DNA of 64,000 bases, from assembly GCF_021018805.1 (NCBI RefSeq), contig NW_026960613.1, positions 558,001 through 622,000 on the forward strand. The letters run 5' to 3'. Each line of letters starts with the position of its first letter. Position 1 is the stretch's first letter. The stretch comes from Prinia subflava (Eukaryota; Chordata; Aves; Passeriformes; Cisticolidae). The notes under the pieces are model-generated. The model searched no databases. It worked only from the letters and a program-made list of their open reading frames with translations, and was not told the origin of the DNA. Both the position numbers and the translations under genes were made by a program. Shown piece after piece: positions 10,349 to 21,250 of the stretch.

Positions 10349-13300
10349 ATGGTATTGGTAATTGTGCTCATGCTCTTCTTGTGGGTAATGTTAATTTCAT
10401 GGATACTAATGTCACCAGTGGGAATTGCTGTTACTTTGGGATATAGAATACGGAAGGGTCAACTAACCACTCTTCATTCTAGAATGAAGAGAGAGGTACA
10501 AGCAAAGACACAAGTAATAGGAATTTCTAAAGAAATTCGGGCTGAGAATGTAATGATTGGATTGGTCAGAGACTTTGCCAAAATGCACAATACCAGCAGA
10601 ATAACAGCCTGTCTGCCAATACCAAAGGCAGCAGGGGACCCAGTAATCTGGGGAATAATAACGTCACAATTACCTGAAATAGAAGGGAACAAAACAGTCA
10701 AATGTAAACACGTACCAGAGTCAAGGGTGGTGGTCAAAGAGTACTGGAAGATAACAGAGAGTTCCTATATGCAACCTATGAGAAAATCAGACTGCACTCT
10801 GTCATGGGTTAACACTGGCCAGATGTTAATGCACTTATGCGTGTATGCTTTCCTTAATGAGCTACTGTGAGATGTGGTCAAGAACAGAGCAGAGTAGGCC
10901 TAAAACTTGAAAACAGAGAACAAAACTTTATTACAGTACAGAAGAACAGAAATAGAAAACTCTAAACGCACACAAAAACAGAAATGAAACCTTCCCAGAA
11001 CATTTCTTCTCCTCTCCCAATTTCCACCCCCTACATGTTACCTTCTATAGACCAAAACCTTAGGTTTTAAATCAAACAATCACTACTCAAAAAAACCCCT
11101 AATTTTCAATTCAGCAAGGGAGAGAGGAGTCTCTCTCGCACTATAGACTGCTCCCCAGAAAACACAGGTCGACCCTTTATGTGTTTCTATGTCACCCGTG
11201 GCACAGCCTAGAGAAGTCTGCCAGGGTGACACCCTCTTTTCTATGTCTAGTGCTCTCACTACTGTCCATGGGCCAAAGGTGCATATAGGGCTCTTTTAAG
11301 GATGCTTGCATGCCGAGCTCTCCCTATTTTTCCCCTGGGGCTGAGGGTTCTAAGAGCAAGTCTTCCCTGAGGGCAGAGGGCGCCACCACACCCTCTCCCT
11401 CTCTTCTCTGTTCGCTCCACTCTTAAAGTGCCAGCCACTGTAGCAAAAGCAGAGGCAGCTGCATCTACCTAAATGCAGTTTATGTTCAAAAAAGACTTGA
11501 GTTCAGTCTATGGCTAACATTATGCAAGAAAAGTCCAGCTCAGAAACCACTCCTCTTCAATCTTTGCCCATCTAAGGTTCTTTTCATCTTCTAACTTTAT
11601 CATCTCAGTCTCAGGCTGTTTCTCTTTCTCTTCTAAAACTACTAGCCATGAGAATCAATGTCTGGGAAAAAAGTTTCTATCTGCCAAGAAAGAGTTAACA
11701 GTTCTTGGCTCCCGGCAGAGTCCCAGACTCAACACCTCTTTACACAGCTGAGAACTTCTCCTCTCCCCTCTCCCCGCTCTTTCTTTGCTGCTGCCTGCTG
11801 CCAGTGTTCGAAATGCTGAAGTAGCAGTCTCTCTCCTTGGCGGGGGGGGGGGAAACGGGGACGAGGGGACGGAAGGCACCTCTAAAGTTCTCTACCTTTT
11901 CATCTTAGATGGAGCTGGCCTAGCTCCAGTCCCGTTCTCTCTTTTCCCCCCCCAGGGCCCTAAGCCTACCTCAGCCCAGCCAAGTGGCCCCCTCCCCCGC
12001 CCAGCCTGAGTAGGGGAGGAGGGAAAAAGTGCTCCTCTCCTGAAAGCAGAGCCAGAAAAGAGAAAGTCCCTCTAAGAGGCCTCGCTTTTAACCTCTTGTG
12101 TCCTCGGAGGCATGTCCAACCGCTCAGTGGCCACTAAAAGTGCCAACATTCAAACCTGACCACTGATTGGTTTAATCACAGCCTCTTAAAAAAACTCACT
12201 TCCCCTCTAAGACAACTCTTAGTAATGGCAAATTAGGACAAATCGTAGAGTGGTGGGTTAAGGACCAAAACCTTGCAAAATGAGAATGTTGGTTACCACA
12301 CTATCAAAAGATCAGGGACAACGCTACAGAGAGCATTGTGGTGTGGAAATGTGAAGAAAAGGATTGGAAAGGACTGGAACCCTGGGACAGTGCATGGTCT
12401 ATAAGTGTCCTCCAGAAATTCCAATATATTGCAAGCACACCTTGGTGCATTAAATGGAAAGGCTCTGAAAATGAGACAGATCCCACAGTGATGAGTACTG
12501 GTACTAGCAGTCAGAAAGAGGCAAATAAGGTAAGTTGGTGGGTATGCAATAAAATCTATGATTGCACCTCTGATAATCTGGAAATAAAACAGTGGTCACC
12601 ATTGGCAGTAGCCTTAGGAATCGGCTGTGCCTGCAGGAAAATTAGAAAAAAACAAGGCAAAATAGATTCCAAGATTATAGTAGGATGTAGCAGGAGTACA
12701 ATTCAAAGTCCAAGACCATTTGTATGGGCACTGAGTGATGGCACATGGACAACACACTTGCCTATGGACGGGGAGGTAAGAGAAATCACCCTAGGCCTTC
12801 CCACTTTATGTCCAATTTGGAAGAAATCCCCATTTAACGGGAGCAGTGAGCCCTTGCAAATAAAAGCAAAAAGAGATGTCTCAGAGGACAAGAACTCAGA
12901 TGACACTTGGCAGGAACCCTCTAGTGGAATAAAGATTGGGTGGGCCCTAGAATCCTTGTTTGGTCCCATTGCAAATTATCAAAATAGAGAAATGCTATAT
13001 AGACTCACAGGTCAGGTAGATAGATTAGCAAGAATCACACGAGAGGGATTTAAGGAACTCAACATGCAATTACAAGCCACTACCAAAATGACTTTGCAGA
13101 ATCGTTTGGCTTTAGATATGCTACTTTTGAAAGAACACGGAGTGTGTGGATATTTAAAGGGACAAATTGACCATTGCTACATCCACATCCCAAATGTAAC
13201 TGCAGATGTAGAACATGACATCAGCCAGTTAAAACAAATACAGCATGAGGCACAAAAGGAACAAAAGGATTTAGCTACCAGCTGATTAGGTAAAATCTTT

Positions 13301-13532
13301 AAAGGATTAGGATGGAATGTGAGTTCATGGATAGTCTATCCTTGAAAATCTGATAATTTTACTAATTATAGTTTTAGCAATTTGGTTAGTTTACAGAATC
13401 CTGAAGAGAGATACAGAAAAAGGCATCTTGGAACAGGACCATTATGAAGGCATTGGCACGGAATCCATATCCAGCGCCTTTGAGGACAAAGCCCATGACA
13501 ACAGAGGATTTGAAGATGAACATCCAGTATAA
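10349..13532 (+). pseudogene. ERV2 env, split by an antisense LTR
   Basis: Env probably starts at the ATG at 10349, 8 bp after the integrase stop, with a long hydrophobic leader (LVIVLMLFLWVMLISWILM). Surface-subunit coding runs to 10799. An LTR with a 4-bp TSD (ACTC) then interrupts it, and the frame resumes at 12219. Further breaks: a stop near 12270, a stop at 13283-13285 where ERV1 has Trp, and a small deletion before the membrane anchor near 13335. A basic cleavage-like site (IKAKR) lies near 12875. The transmembrane ectodomain keeps LQNRLALD, but the CC pair seen in ERV1 is CY here (13175-13180). The cytoplasmic tail ends at the stop 13530-13532. Confidence 0.85.
10800..12214 (-). mobile_element. 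Solo LTR, antisense, inside ERV2 env
   Basis: 1415 bp. Plus-strand ends are TGTCATGGG and CTAAGACA. The direct repeat ACTC flanks it (10796-10799 and 12215-12218), and removing the insert plus one ACTC rejoins the env frame, which proves the boundaries. On the minus strand AATAAA lies near 10930. The open frame that seems to run to 10870 therefore ends in LTR sequence, not env. A 4-bp TSD is usual for gammaretrovirus-like integrases. The U3 part is shared with 6111-6984. Confidence 0.9.
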
Positions 13533-13612
13533 ACTCTGAAGCCAAATGGACTGTATTAAGTGAAAGCATTTACACTTAGTATATTAGAGTGAAATACTTT
13601 CAAAGGGGGGAA

Positions 13613-14045
13613 TGATAGTGGAGAGTTAAAATAATAATTTCTGTTTAAGCTAACTGCGGATATTTGGGGGAAGGTAGAAGACGCACAATCTGAACTTTAC
13701 AGCTGGCTTTGGAACAAACGTCAGCTTCTGCAACTAGCTGCATACTATTGTTTAAGTATGACTCCAGCCCAGGATATAATTGAGAAGCATTGTTTTAACC
13801 AAATCAAGTAGAACCCAGGGTAAAGCGTAGGTATGATTTAAGATAGTAACTAAGAAATAGGATAACCAGTATTTAGGGGTGGAGGTTAGTTAACATATGT
13901 ATAATTTGAAACTATAAAAATCACAAATCAACTCTGTATTCTTGGGCACAAGATTTGGGCATTCCATGCCCCTGGGTCCCGCGCGCTCAAATAAAGAACT
14001 GCATATGATCGCCTTCGTGTGGTTATATGTTTTCCTACGCTAACA
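13613..14045 (+). mobile_element. 3' LTR of ERV2
   Basis: 433 bp. It starts TGATAGTGGAG just after a polypurine tract (CAAAGGGGGGAA, 13601-13612) and ends CCTACGCTAACA. AATAAA lies at about 13990. It is closely related to the antisense solo LTR at 45907-46339 plus 50875-50882, whose ends are the exact reverse complement in type. No 5' LTR partner survives. Confidence 0.88.
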
Positions 14046-14288
14046 GCGAGACCCTCTGATCCGCCACAGTCGGCCGCATGTCCTGCTTTGCTGGGGGCGC
14101 CTTGCAGAGCTGGGAAAGAACTGATAGATAATTAAGAATAAACAACCTTGAAAACATGGAATGGCGGACTGAGCTTGTCTTCTCTGGCTCCGGCGTGGAA
14201 CCTTTAGGGCTAGAGAAGCCTGAAAACCTTATTATCTCGGGGAACAGCAACCCCGAGGAGAATCTCAGGGAACAGCAACCCTGAGAAA
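14046..14288 (+). mobile_element. LTR fragment (R/U5 side), plus orientation
   Basis: It carries AAGAATAAACAACC (about 14128) and a CAGCAACCC-rich tail. It matches, inverted, the LTR at about 14870-15210, and matches, in the same orientation, the tail of the LTR at 36588-38079. It starts abruptly at the ERV2 LTR edge, so its U3 is missing. Confidence 0.7.
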
Positions 14289-14797
14289 AATCAAAGTTTC
14301 CAGAATTCCAAGACCAAGTGGCATGTCCTGCACTTTGGTCCCCAAACCCCCATCCATCACTACAGGTTGAGTACAAAGTGGCTGGACAGCGGCCAGGCAG
14401 AAAGAAACATAGGGGTACTGACTGACAGCATGCTGAACATGAGCTAGCAGTGTGCCCTGGTGGCCAAGAAGGCCAATCCATTCCGGCCTGGATCAGGAAT
14501 AGTGTGGCCAGCAGGACTAGGGAAGCCATTCTTCCCCTGTACTCAGCACCGGTTAGGCCACACCTTGAGTACCATGTCCAGTTCTGGGCCCCTCAGTTTA
14601 GGAAGGATGTTGAGATGCTGGAGCATGTCCAGTGAAGGGTAGCAAGGCTAGTGAAGGGTCTAGAACACAAGTCCTTTGAGGAGTGGCTGTGGGAGCTGGG
14701 GTTGTTTAGCTTGGAGGAGGCTCAGGAGAGACCTTATCACTCTCTACGACTACCTGAAAGGAGGAGGTTGTAGCGAGGTGAGGGTTGGCTAACCCAC
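14289..14797 (+). pseudogene. CR1 ORF2 3' part, resumed
   Basis: The C-terminal region of CR1 ORF2: LVAKKANPF, then a frame with [31 protein letters not shown]. It is collinear with the younger CR1 at about 27835-28320. It most likely belongs to the copy interrupted at 5566, since both are plus strand and in order, although about 300 bp between them are missing. Frameshifts and a stop after EHVQ show it is dead. Confidence 0.8.
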
Positions 14798-14869
14798 CAC
14801 AATGATGGAAACAGGGATAGTGAGATAACCCTCTCTGACTACATGCCCCTTAGCCATATCTAATCTTAA

Positions 14870-15656
14870 AGGGCCACTATACCCAAGAAATACCACAGTC
14901 TCAGGGTTGTTGTTTCCCTGAGATTCTCCTTGGGGTTGCTGGTCCCCAAGGTAATAAGGGTTCCCCTAAGGTTGCTGTTCCCTGGGAGTGTCCTCTGGGT
15001 TGCTGTTCCCAGAGGTAACAAGGTTTTCAGTCTTCTCTTCGCCCTGGGTGTTTCACACCGAAGCCAGAGACGACAAGTTGAGTCCAGCAGTTCGTGTTAT
15101 CAAGCTGTTTATTCTTAATTATCTATCAGTTCTTGTCCAGCTTTGCAAGGCGTCCCCAGCAAAGCAAGACATGCGGCTGGACTGGGCGGATCAGAGAGCC
15201 CCGCACCTTAAGTACAGTACCCTTGACCCAACCACTGTCCGAGACGTATTTTTTATTTACAAAATTTTACCAATACCTACTACCTATACTAACATGTCAG
15301 TTCTACTCTAAACCAATCCCTAAAATCCAACTCAGCAAAAGATGGGGGACGAGAGCAAGAGCAAGGAGGACAGGGGCCACTCCCCAATTCCTCCATCTTG
15401 CCTCTTCAGCCCCATATGCTAAGAATCCTAATTTCTATATTTATATTCTATAATAAACCATCCACTACTTATTTTAAATTCTTCGGATTTGTGATTCTTC
15501 CTGCATGTGAGTGTTCACTCCCATGGACAGGAATCAAGAGCAGTGTCCTCCTGAGCTCTGTGTGAGGCCGGCTGACCCCCTTGTACAGATCCCAGATCCC
15601 CCTGTCCAGTCTCCAAACCCTCCAGGGTGGCCAGAGGGATATCCTGGACTCTGACA
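14870..15656 (-). mobile_element. ERV LTR, minus orientation (left end approximate)
   Basis: The minus-strand start TGTCAGAGTCCAGG ends at 15656 on the plus strand. AATAAA on the minus strand lies near 15108. The U3 end (15570-15656) resembles 36588-36730 in the opposite direction, and its R/U5 part matches 14046-14288 inverted. The left end is placed where CR1 similarity has ceased and the CAGCAACC-rich repeats begin. 14798-14869 is unassigned. Confidence 0.7.
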
Positions 15657-16208
15657 TAAAACTAATTGAGGACCAAGGGGGAACATATAACCAAGAGGGA
15701 TGGACTGTCGCTGCAGAAGGGAAGCTGGTTTTTCCCTCCCGTCTACTATGGTCACTAGTAAGGGAGTAACATCAGAAAGCACACTGGGGAATTGATGCTC
15801 TGCATAACTATTCAATTGAAAAAATTACTGCCGGGAACCTATATGCTACGATCACTCAGGTGACTTGGCAGTGTGAACTTTGCCTCCAGACTAAACCCAA
15901 AAATACTCCCAAACCAAAACTTACTCAAATTGGGAGGGGCCATGGGCCTGGGCAGCAGTGGCAATGTGACTTTTGAGAATTTCCAAGAAAAGAGGGGGTA
16001 TCAATATTTGTTGATGCTAACAGATACCTTTTCAGGGTGGCCAGAGGCTTTCCCCACCAGAACTGCCAAAGCCCAGGAGATAATCAGAGTATTGTTAAAG
16101 GAGATCATATCATGCTTTGGAGTTCCAGCCACAATATCCTCAGATAGAGAATCACATTTTTTTTCAAAAATAGTGCAACAAATTAGCCATCACTTGGGCA
16201 TAGACTGG

Positions 16209-17055
16209 TGTAGAAGTGTAGCAGGATAAAGGTAGAGCTATCCCAAACTGGGCCTCAGACTAGGCCTTAGACCTGGGCCTGCTAGGCCTCAAACGTTTAA
16301 CCTACGTAGGTCTAGATAAGCTTGTGGTGCCGTAGAAGCTGGGTTAAGGTATATCTATCCACAGAATAGAGCAATTACTCGGGAAACACGGTGGCTGCCT
16401 TAAACTGTGAATGTTTGCATATTTCTTTACTCTCACTGCCTATCAGAATGCACCTGTTCTTGTAAACTATTCTGTCTGTATTTAACCCGCCATCTCAAGG
16501 AATAAAGTGGAGAACGTGTGATATAACCATGTTGGCTGGACCCTCGTTTCTCTAGTCCCTGATCTTTATCTGCTCCCAGCTTCATAGAAGCTTCTTGGTG
16601 ATGGCAGGGCCAGCGACAAAGTATCTCTATAAGCAAAACAGCTGTGAGAACACGTGGTTTATTGTGGGGGCCTCACTTGTAGCTGCTAGGCACAGCTAAA
16701 GCAGGCCAGGAGAGAGTAGGAAAAGAGGGGGAAAAGAGAAAGAGGTTCTGGTAACCTTACAATAAATGTCCTTCTGAGTTGAATAGTCTGTCTTGAACCA
16801 ACCAATCTAATACAAGATACCAATCTCACAACATTTACATACAGCCAATAGAACTGTCCCTTTACCTTTGGCAAGCAGGAGGGTATTGTTTAATCAAGGG
16901 AGATTGCCCCCAGCTAGGCTCACTATTCACTAGCTGATGGCTTGGTATTGTACATCTCAAAGCTTGCCTTCATTTCTATCTCACTTTTTGGTCTCATACT
17001 CCCAGAATCTAAACCATCATATTTACAAGGCCTCTCTACTTCATCCTTCCCAACA
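16209..17055 (-). mobile_element. Solo LTR in ERV3 integrase, itself carrying another LTR
   Basis: Flanked by the 6-bp TSD GACTGG (16203-16208 and 17056-17061). It starts TGTAGAAG and ends CCCAACA. Without the inner insertion it is about 473 bp. AATAAA on the minus strand lies near 16660, which sets the orientation. The insertion falls between the Asp and Glu codons of the integrase core. A 6-bp TSD points to a class II type integrase. Confidence 0.88.
16217..16584 (+). mobile_element. Solo LTR nested 8 bp inside another LTR
   Basis: 368 bp with a 6-bp TSD TAGAAG (16211-16216 and 16585-16590). It starts TGTAGCAGGATA and ends CAGCTTCA. It carries the alternating GGCCTCAGAC-type repeats and the GCATTCTGATAGGCAGTGAG-type block (in reverse complement) that also occur in the LTRs of the young ERV at 46340-50868, so both belong to one LTR family. 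AATAAA lies near 16500. Confidence 0.88.
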
Positions 17056-17626
17056 GACTGGGAATGTCACACTCCATACCACCCTCAGTCAAGTGGCCAA
17101 GTGGAGAAAATGAATCATTTGATTAAACAACAAATTGTGAGACTAGGGCAAGAACTTAATCTGCCCTGGCCCCAATCTCTCCTGTTGGCATAGCTATGAA
17201 TACGGACTAAATCCAGAACTAAAGAAAAGTCCTTTCAAAATGTTTTATGGGAGACTATATGGGATGCAGAAAGGAATGGCATCACGCCCAAGAAACACTG
17301 ACCGTCTACATGGTGGCCCTAGGTAAAAAACTCAGAAAAACTGAAAAAGGTGGCTGGAACTCAGAGTAGAGGGTTGGATGGGCCAGTGCATGACATACAG
17401 CCTGGAGATTATGTGTATGTCAAGTCTCTTACAGAAAAGTCTCTGGAACCACAGTGGGAAGGATCATTTCATGTGCTTCTTAACACATTCACCACCATTA
17501 AGATCAAGGAGCAAAGTGTGTGGATCTGTCACACTCGAGTAAAGAAGGCTCCAGAGGCCCCCTGGAAAATAACATCGGGTGTTGATGAACTGAAACTAAA
17601 ACTTACTTGAGCAAAATGAATGCATT

Positions 17627-19667
17627 ATGGTTGGGAATATTATAATCCAAAAATTGGAAAGTACCTCTAGCCAGAACAATGCTGAGTGGTCTTGGTTCCA
17701 AGCTTTTATTGGATACACTGGATCCATGGGAAAGTATTCTGATATAAAAGATCTAAACCTATCAACTGTGGTCATGCACGAAAACCAAGTATATGAAAGG
17801 CAAGAATGGTGAAAGCAAGGGTTGTGGTCACTTCAAGGGACTCTAGGGGAGGTAATTAGAATAGGATGCCGGATGATTAATGGGACTACCCATAAGAAAG
17901 ACATCCAATTTAGTGTCTCAATGACTCCAATAGACAAGCACTGGGAGATTTGTAATCATTTAAATGAATTAGACTGTTGGTATAATTTTACATTAGTACA
18001 GACTGTTTAGGTTGTTTGTCTTTGGACCCATGATACTATTGGGGCTCTTATTTGAATTTAAAATAAATGTCATAACTGGACCCATTACAACCTACGTCAG
18101 TACTCCAGCCCAAACACAAATCACACCACTTAGGCTTGAATCCAAAATTTATTAAATTGGCCCATATGTAGTAAGGAATACGGGCCAACAGCAACTGTTG
18201 TTTAACCCAGAATTGTCTCTCAAACATTTTGAATTACTAATGCAAACTAAAAACTTTGAAGTTCAGCCAGCCTGCTGTTTTTACTGAAAGACATCCTTTG
18301 AGGGCTGGGCAACATGGTTGCAAAAGCAAACACACCTTAGGGGCAGAATGTAAAGAGATTTAACTGGAATATTAGGAACAGGAGTAGGAGTTTTAAATTA
18401 AATCAGTTCAGAAATATTAATGAATAAGCTGGCCACTGCAACAAGTGATTTAACATAACTAAAACAGCCTCTACAGTCATTGGCATTAGGAACTAGTCAA
18501 TGGCAGGTTTCAAAAGTATTACCAAGATGGGAGAAAGCGAAGGACCAAGACCATAGGTTAATCATAGATGCACTTAGTATGGCTCAAAGTAATGTGTCTC
18601 TGGCTTTTAGTTGTATGCAAGCACAATGATGGCTGCAGTCAACAGCTGCCTTAATCATAAGAGAAAGAAGTGAAGGAGTTTTTCCAATTGAGATTTGAAA
18701 AGCTGTTTGAGACAATGCTCCCAGTTTTGAAAGAAAATTTCAGTCTTGGTGGACCCTAGTAAATTTTACCTATGATCCTACTGTTAACATGGCTACTGCC
18801 TTTGTGCTTATTATAAGTAATGCCACAGTTTATGTTATTCATTCCATCATTGCACTAGGGTTAAATCATGAACGGACGGTACTCTACCCCTCGGAACATA
18901 GAGTATGGGCCTGGAGGATGAATGAGAAATGGCAAACTGTAAATTTAGAATCTTGCATTGCCCGAGAACAGCAAGGGTTTATTTGTGAAAGTAATACAAT
19001 TGATGCTTAAGACATATGTCTTGACACTGAGCAAGGCTCCTGTCATTTTGAAATACATCCAGATACTACTCAAAAGACTGTGCTTGTATATACTGGTCAA
19101 GGCTGTGTATGTTTAAGAACTGCTTGTGCTTTTATAGAAATAGATAATAACAATGTAGCTTTGTCTGTTAAGAATTATTCTAATTTTTGTATTTGTAATT
19201 TTGTTAAGATTGTTGGGTGTGACTTTTTATATTGGGCACCAACTGTATCCCACCAGCTGATAAAATCAAATTATGCAATGTATCACAAGTTATTACCTAC
19301 ACCTATTGGAATGAATCTTACATTAGTGAAGCAATTCATAAAACACCAAGATATAATTAAAATTTTGAGAGAAATCCAGGAAAAGGGAGATAAAACTCTA
19401 ATTACTGTCCATTATGACAAAAAAGAAATAAGCAGAGTTTTGCAGAGAATAAAACAAGATGCAAGTCATCACTGGTGGGATACCCTTTTTGGATGGTCAC
19501 CAACCCAAACTGGGATTTTGAATATGTTGTGTCACCCCATTATTGTTTTAATAATGTTGATTAGTGTAAGTTTATTATTATCTCTTACAGTACTTGTTTG
19601 GAAGTGGAGAATGTTGAAACGAGTGACAGTATTAACCTTTTGTCGAAGGTACATGGTAAGGCATTGA
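17627..19667 (+). pseudogene. ERV3 env remnant
   Basis: A long interrupted env. Surface-like pieces lie at 17627-18010 (many Trp/Cys, N-glycosylation-like NGTT and NFT). A degenerate middle follows (18010-18780). Open pieces are at 18789-19010 and 19080-19667. The last ends in a long hydrophobic anchor (IIVLIMLISVSLLLSLTVLVW) and a short basic tail. This env looks different from that of ERV1 and ERV2: no C-x6/9-CC motif was recognised, and the ectodomain before the anchor has many scattered cysteines. At least six in-frame stops are present, so it is not functional. Confidence 0.75.
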
Positions 19668-19746
19668 GAGATACATATCGTAGAAATTGTGAAGAACTTT
19701 TGTATTAAGTAAAAGAATTTACTCATTTTCTAGAAAAGGGGGGGAC

Positions 19747-20380
19747 TGAAGCAGGGGGTTAAGATTTGGGGGTTGTTTGTTGATTGGGAGTGGCAGTTTG
19801 GACAGTGTGTCTCGCTTGACATTTGCCATGCTTGACATTTGCCATGCTTGTGAAGGCAGGCCGGGCCACTGCTTGCAAAACCAGACTGAGGAATGCTGCA
19901 AAACTGTATGATAAAGAGAGGACTCCTTGCCAAAACAGGACAAAGGAATGCAAAATCTGCAAGGACTCCCTCATGATAAGAGAGGCTCCTTGGACCCTAA
20001 AGTGACTGGATCCAGACCAGTGGTTTGGACTGCAACCAAGGGACCAGTGAGCATGCACAAGACAAGGTAAAAAGTTCAACTTGAGGAAGACTCAGTTTTA
20101 CTTCATCATGATGACCACCTACACTCACCAGAAAGTGCTGCCCAAGCGCAGAAAGACTATCAGGCTCATTTTTATACAAAGCAAGGCTAGGTGGGGCTAG
20201 GTGATGAATATGTATGGGCGTATTACCAAACTTAATGCATATGTAACACTTTAGAGAATAAAGATAGGGAGAAAACCGTCTGAGGCGCACATGCTTTCAG
20301 AGGAACAACCCCCCTTGTGCCTCAGCTCTGAATAAACATAGCTACTTTACAAATCTGATGAGTTGTAGAGTCATTTCACA
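19747..20380 (+). mobile_element. 3' LTR of ERV3
   Basis: 634 bp. It starts TGAAGCAGGGGG after a polypurine tract (AGAAAAGGGGGGGAC, about 19732-19746) and ends TCATTTCACA. AATAAA lies near 20331. Related to the LTR at 38869-39479 (shared GAGGAAGACTC block and AATAAACATA region). Its right flank is antisense ERVL integrase, so ERV3 integrated into an older ERVL copy. Confidence 0.85.
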
Positions 20381-20556
20381 AATCACCATGCCTTCAAAAG
20401 ACTGGCTTTTCAAGGCCCAGGATGGTATTCCTGGCAGCGGCATGAGGTGCAGGGTAGGCCTCCAATCATCCAGTGATGACTTCTACCATTGTGAGCATGT
20501 AGTGCTTTCCTTGGCAGGTTTGAAGCACTGTGATGTAGTCTATCTGCCAGGCCTCC
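20381..20556 (-). pseudogene. ERVL integrase scrap, antisense
   Basis: On the minus strand this matches the ERVL integrase block at about 52700-52862 (first catalytic Asp region and the segment after it). The plus-strand text shows the mirror image, for example CAAGGCCCAGGATGGT against the sense CATCCTGGGCCTGGAAAAG near 52825. It is sandwiched between the ERV3 3' LTR and the ERV4 5' LTR, so it is a relic of an older ERVL on the opposite strand. Confidence 0.75.
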
Positions 20557-21250
20557 TGTTATAAATAACTGGGTTGTTGTTGGCTTTTGCTGTTATGTAT
20601 TAGCTTTTGCAAATCATTATTAATCACAACAATTTTGATGTAGTACAATTTGTAATCACTTTTAACTGTTTTTGGATATAGTATAATTTGTCAGCTTTTG
20701 CAGCCAATACTCTAGCCATGTGTAGTTTATATATATTAGTGTGATAAACATATATTGTAGATTAGGCTTTTGCAAAATATTAAAATAGACACTATGTACT
20801 GTTAACTTTTACAGGATGCTTTTATTTTTGTAACTACCTGACAATAGATAACTGTGGAAATAGCTAAAATTGTCTGTATGATTAGAGAACATTGAAGTAA
20901 CCACATAGATAACATTGAAAGAAAGAATGTGAAAAGGACTCCTACCACTGACCCTGCGGCTATCAATAATCCCGTTTTTTGTTGTGAGGAAATGGCATAC
21001 ACGACTCCCAAAAATCAAATCTACAGTATTGCATGATAGGTCAAGGGTCGAACAAAGCTAAAGAATTAAAAGAACTCACAGGAATGTTTGAATATGCATA
21101 ATCCTCACAAATATGCATCTAACCAGTGTAATGAAAAATTATATAAGAAAACTGTTTTAAGCTAACAGTGGGCTTCTGGCAGTTTGCCAGGCACCCCAGC
21201 TCTGGATACTGTCCCTTTTACCCCTTATTAAAATTTTAAAAATTTTAGAG
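20557..21250 (+). mobile_element. ERV4-family LTR, first of two in tandem
   Basis: 694 bp starting TGTTATAAATAACTGG. It aligns through most of its length with 40342-41060: the TTTTGATGTAGTAC block, the ACTCCCAAAAATCAAATCTAC block, and GGCAGTTTGCCAGGCACCCCAGC near 21178. The final tail present at 41025-41060 is missing, because a second LTR begins at 21251. Confidence 0.8.

Larger units (their letters stand above)
15657..17610 (+). pseudogene. ERV3 integrase, split by nested LTRs
   Basis: Gamma-like integrase. The zinc-binding region is visible at about 15760-15890 in shifting frames (a C-x2-C ends at about 15885). The core is in 15873-16229 ([20 protein letters not shown], then ATISSDRESHF carrying the second catalytic Asp) and is cut at 16208. 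It resumes at 17056 with the catalytic Glu (SGQVEKMNHLIKQQ). The C-terminal domain is open at 17350-17610 (QPGDYVYVKSLTEKSLEPQW, ending ELKLKLT). Stops and frameshifts occur at 15975, 17190-17350 and elsewhere. RT is not present upstream. Confidence 0.85.
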
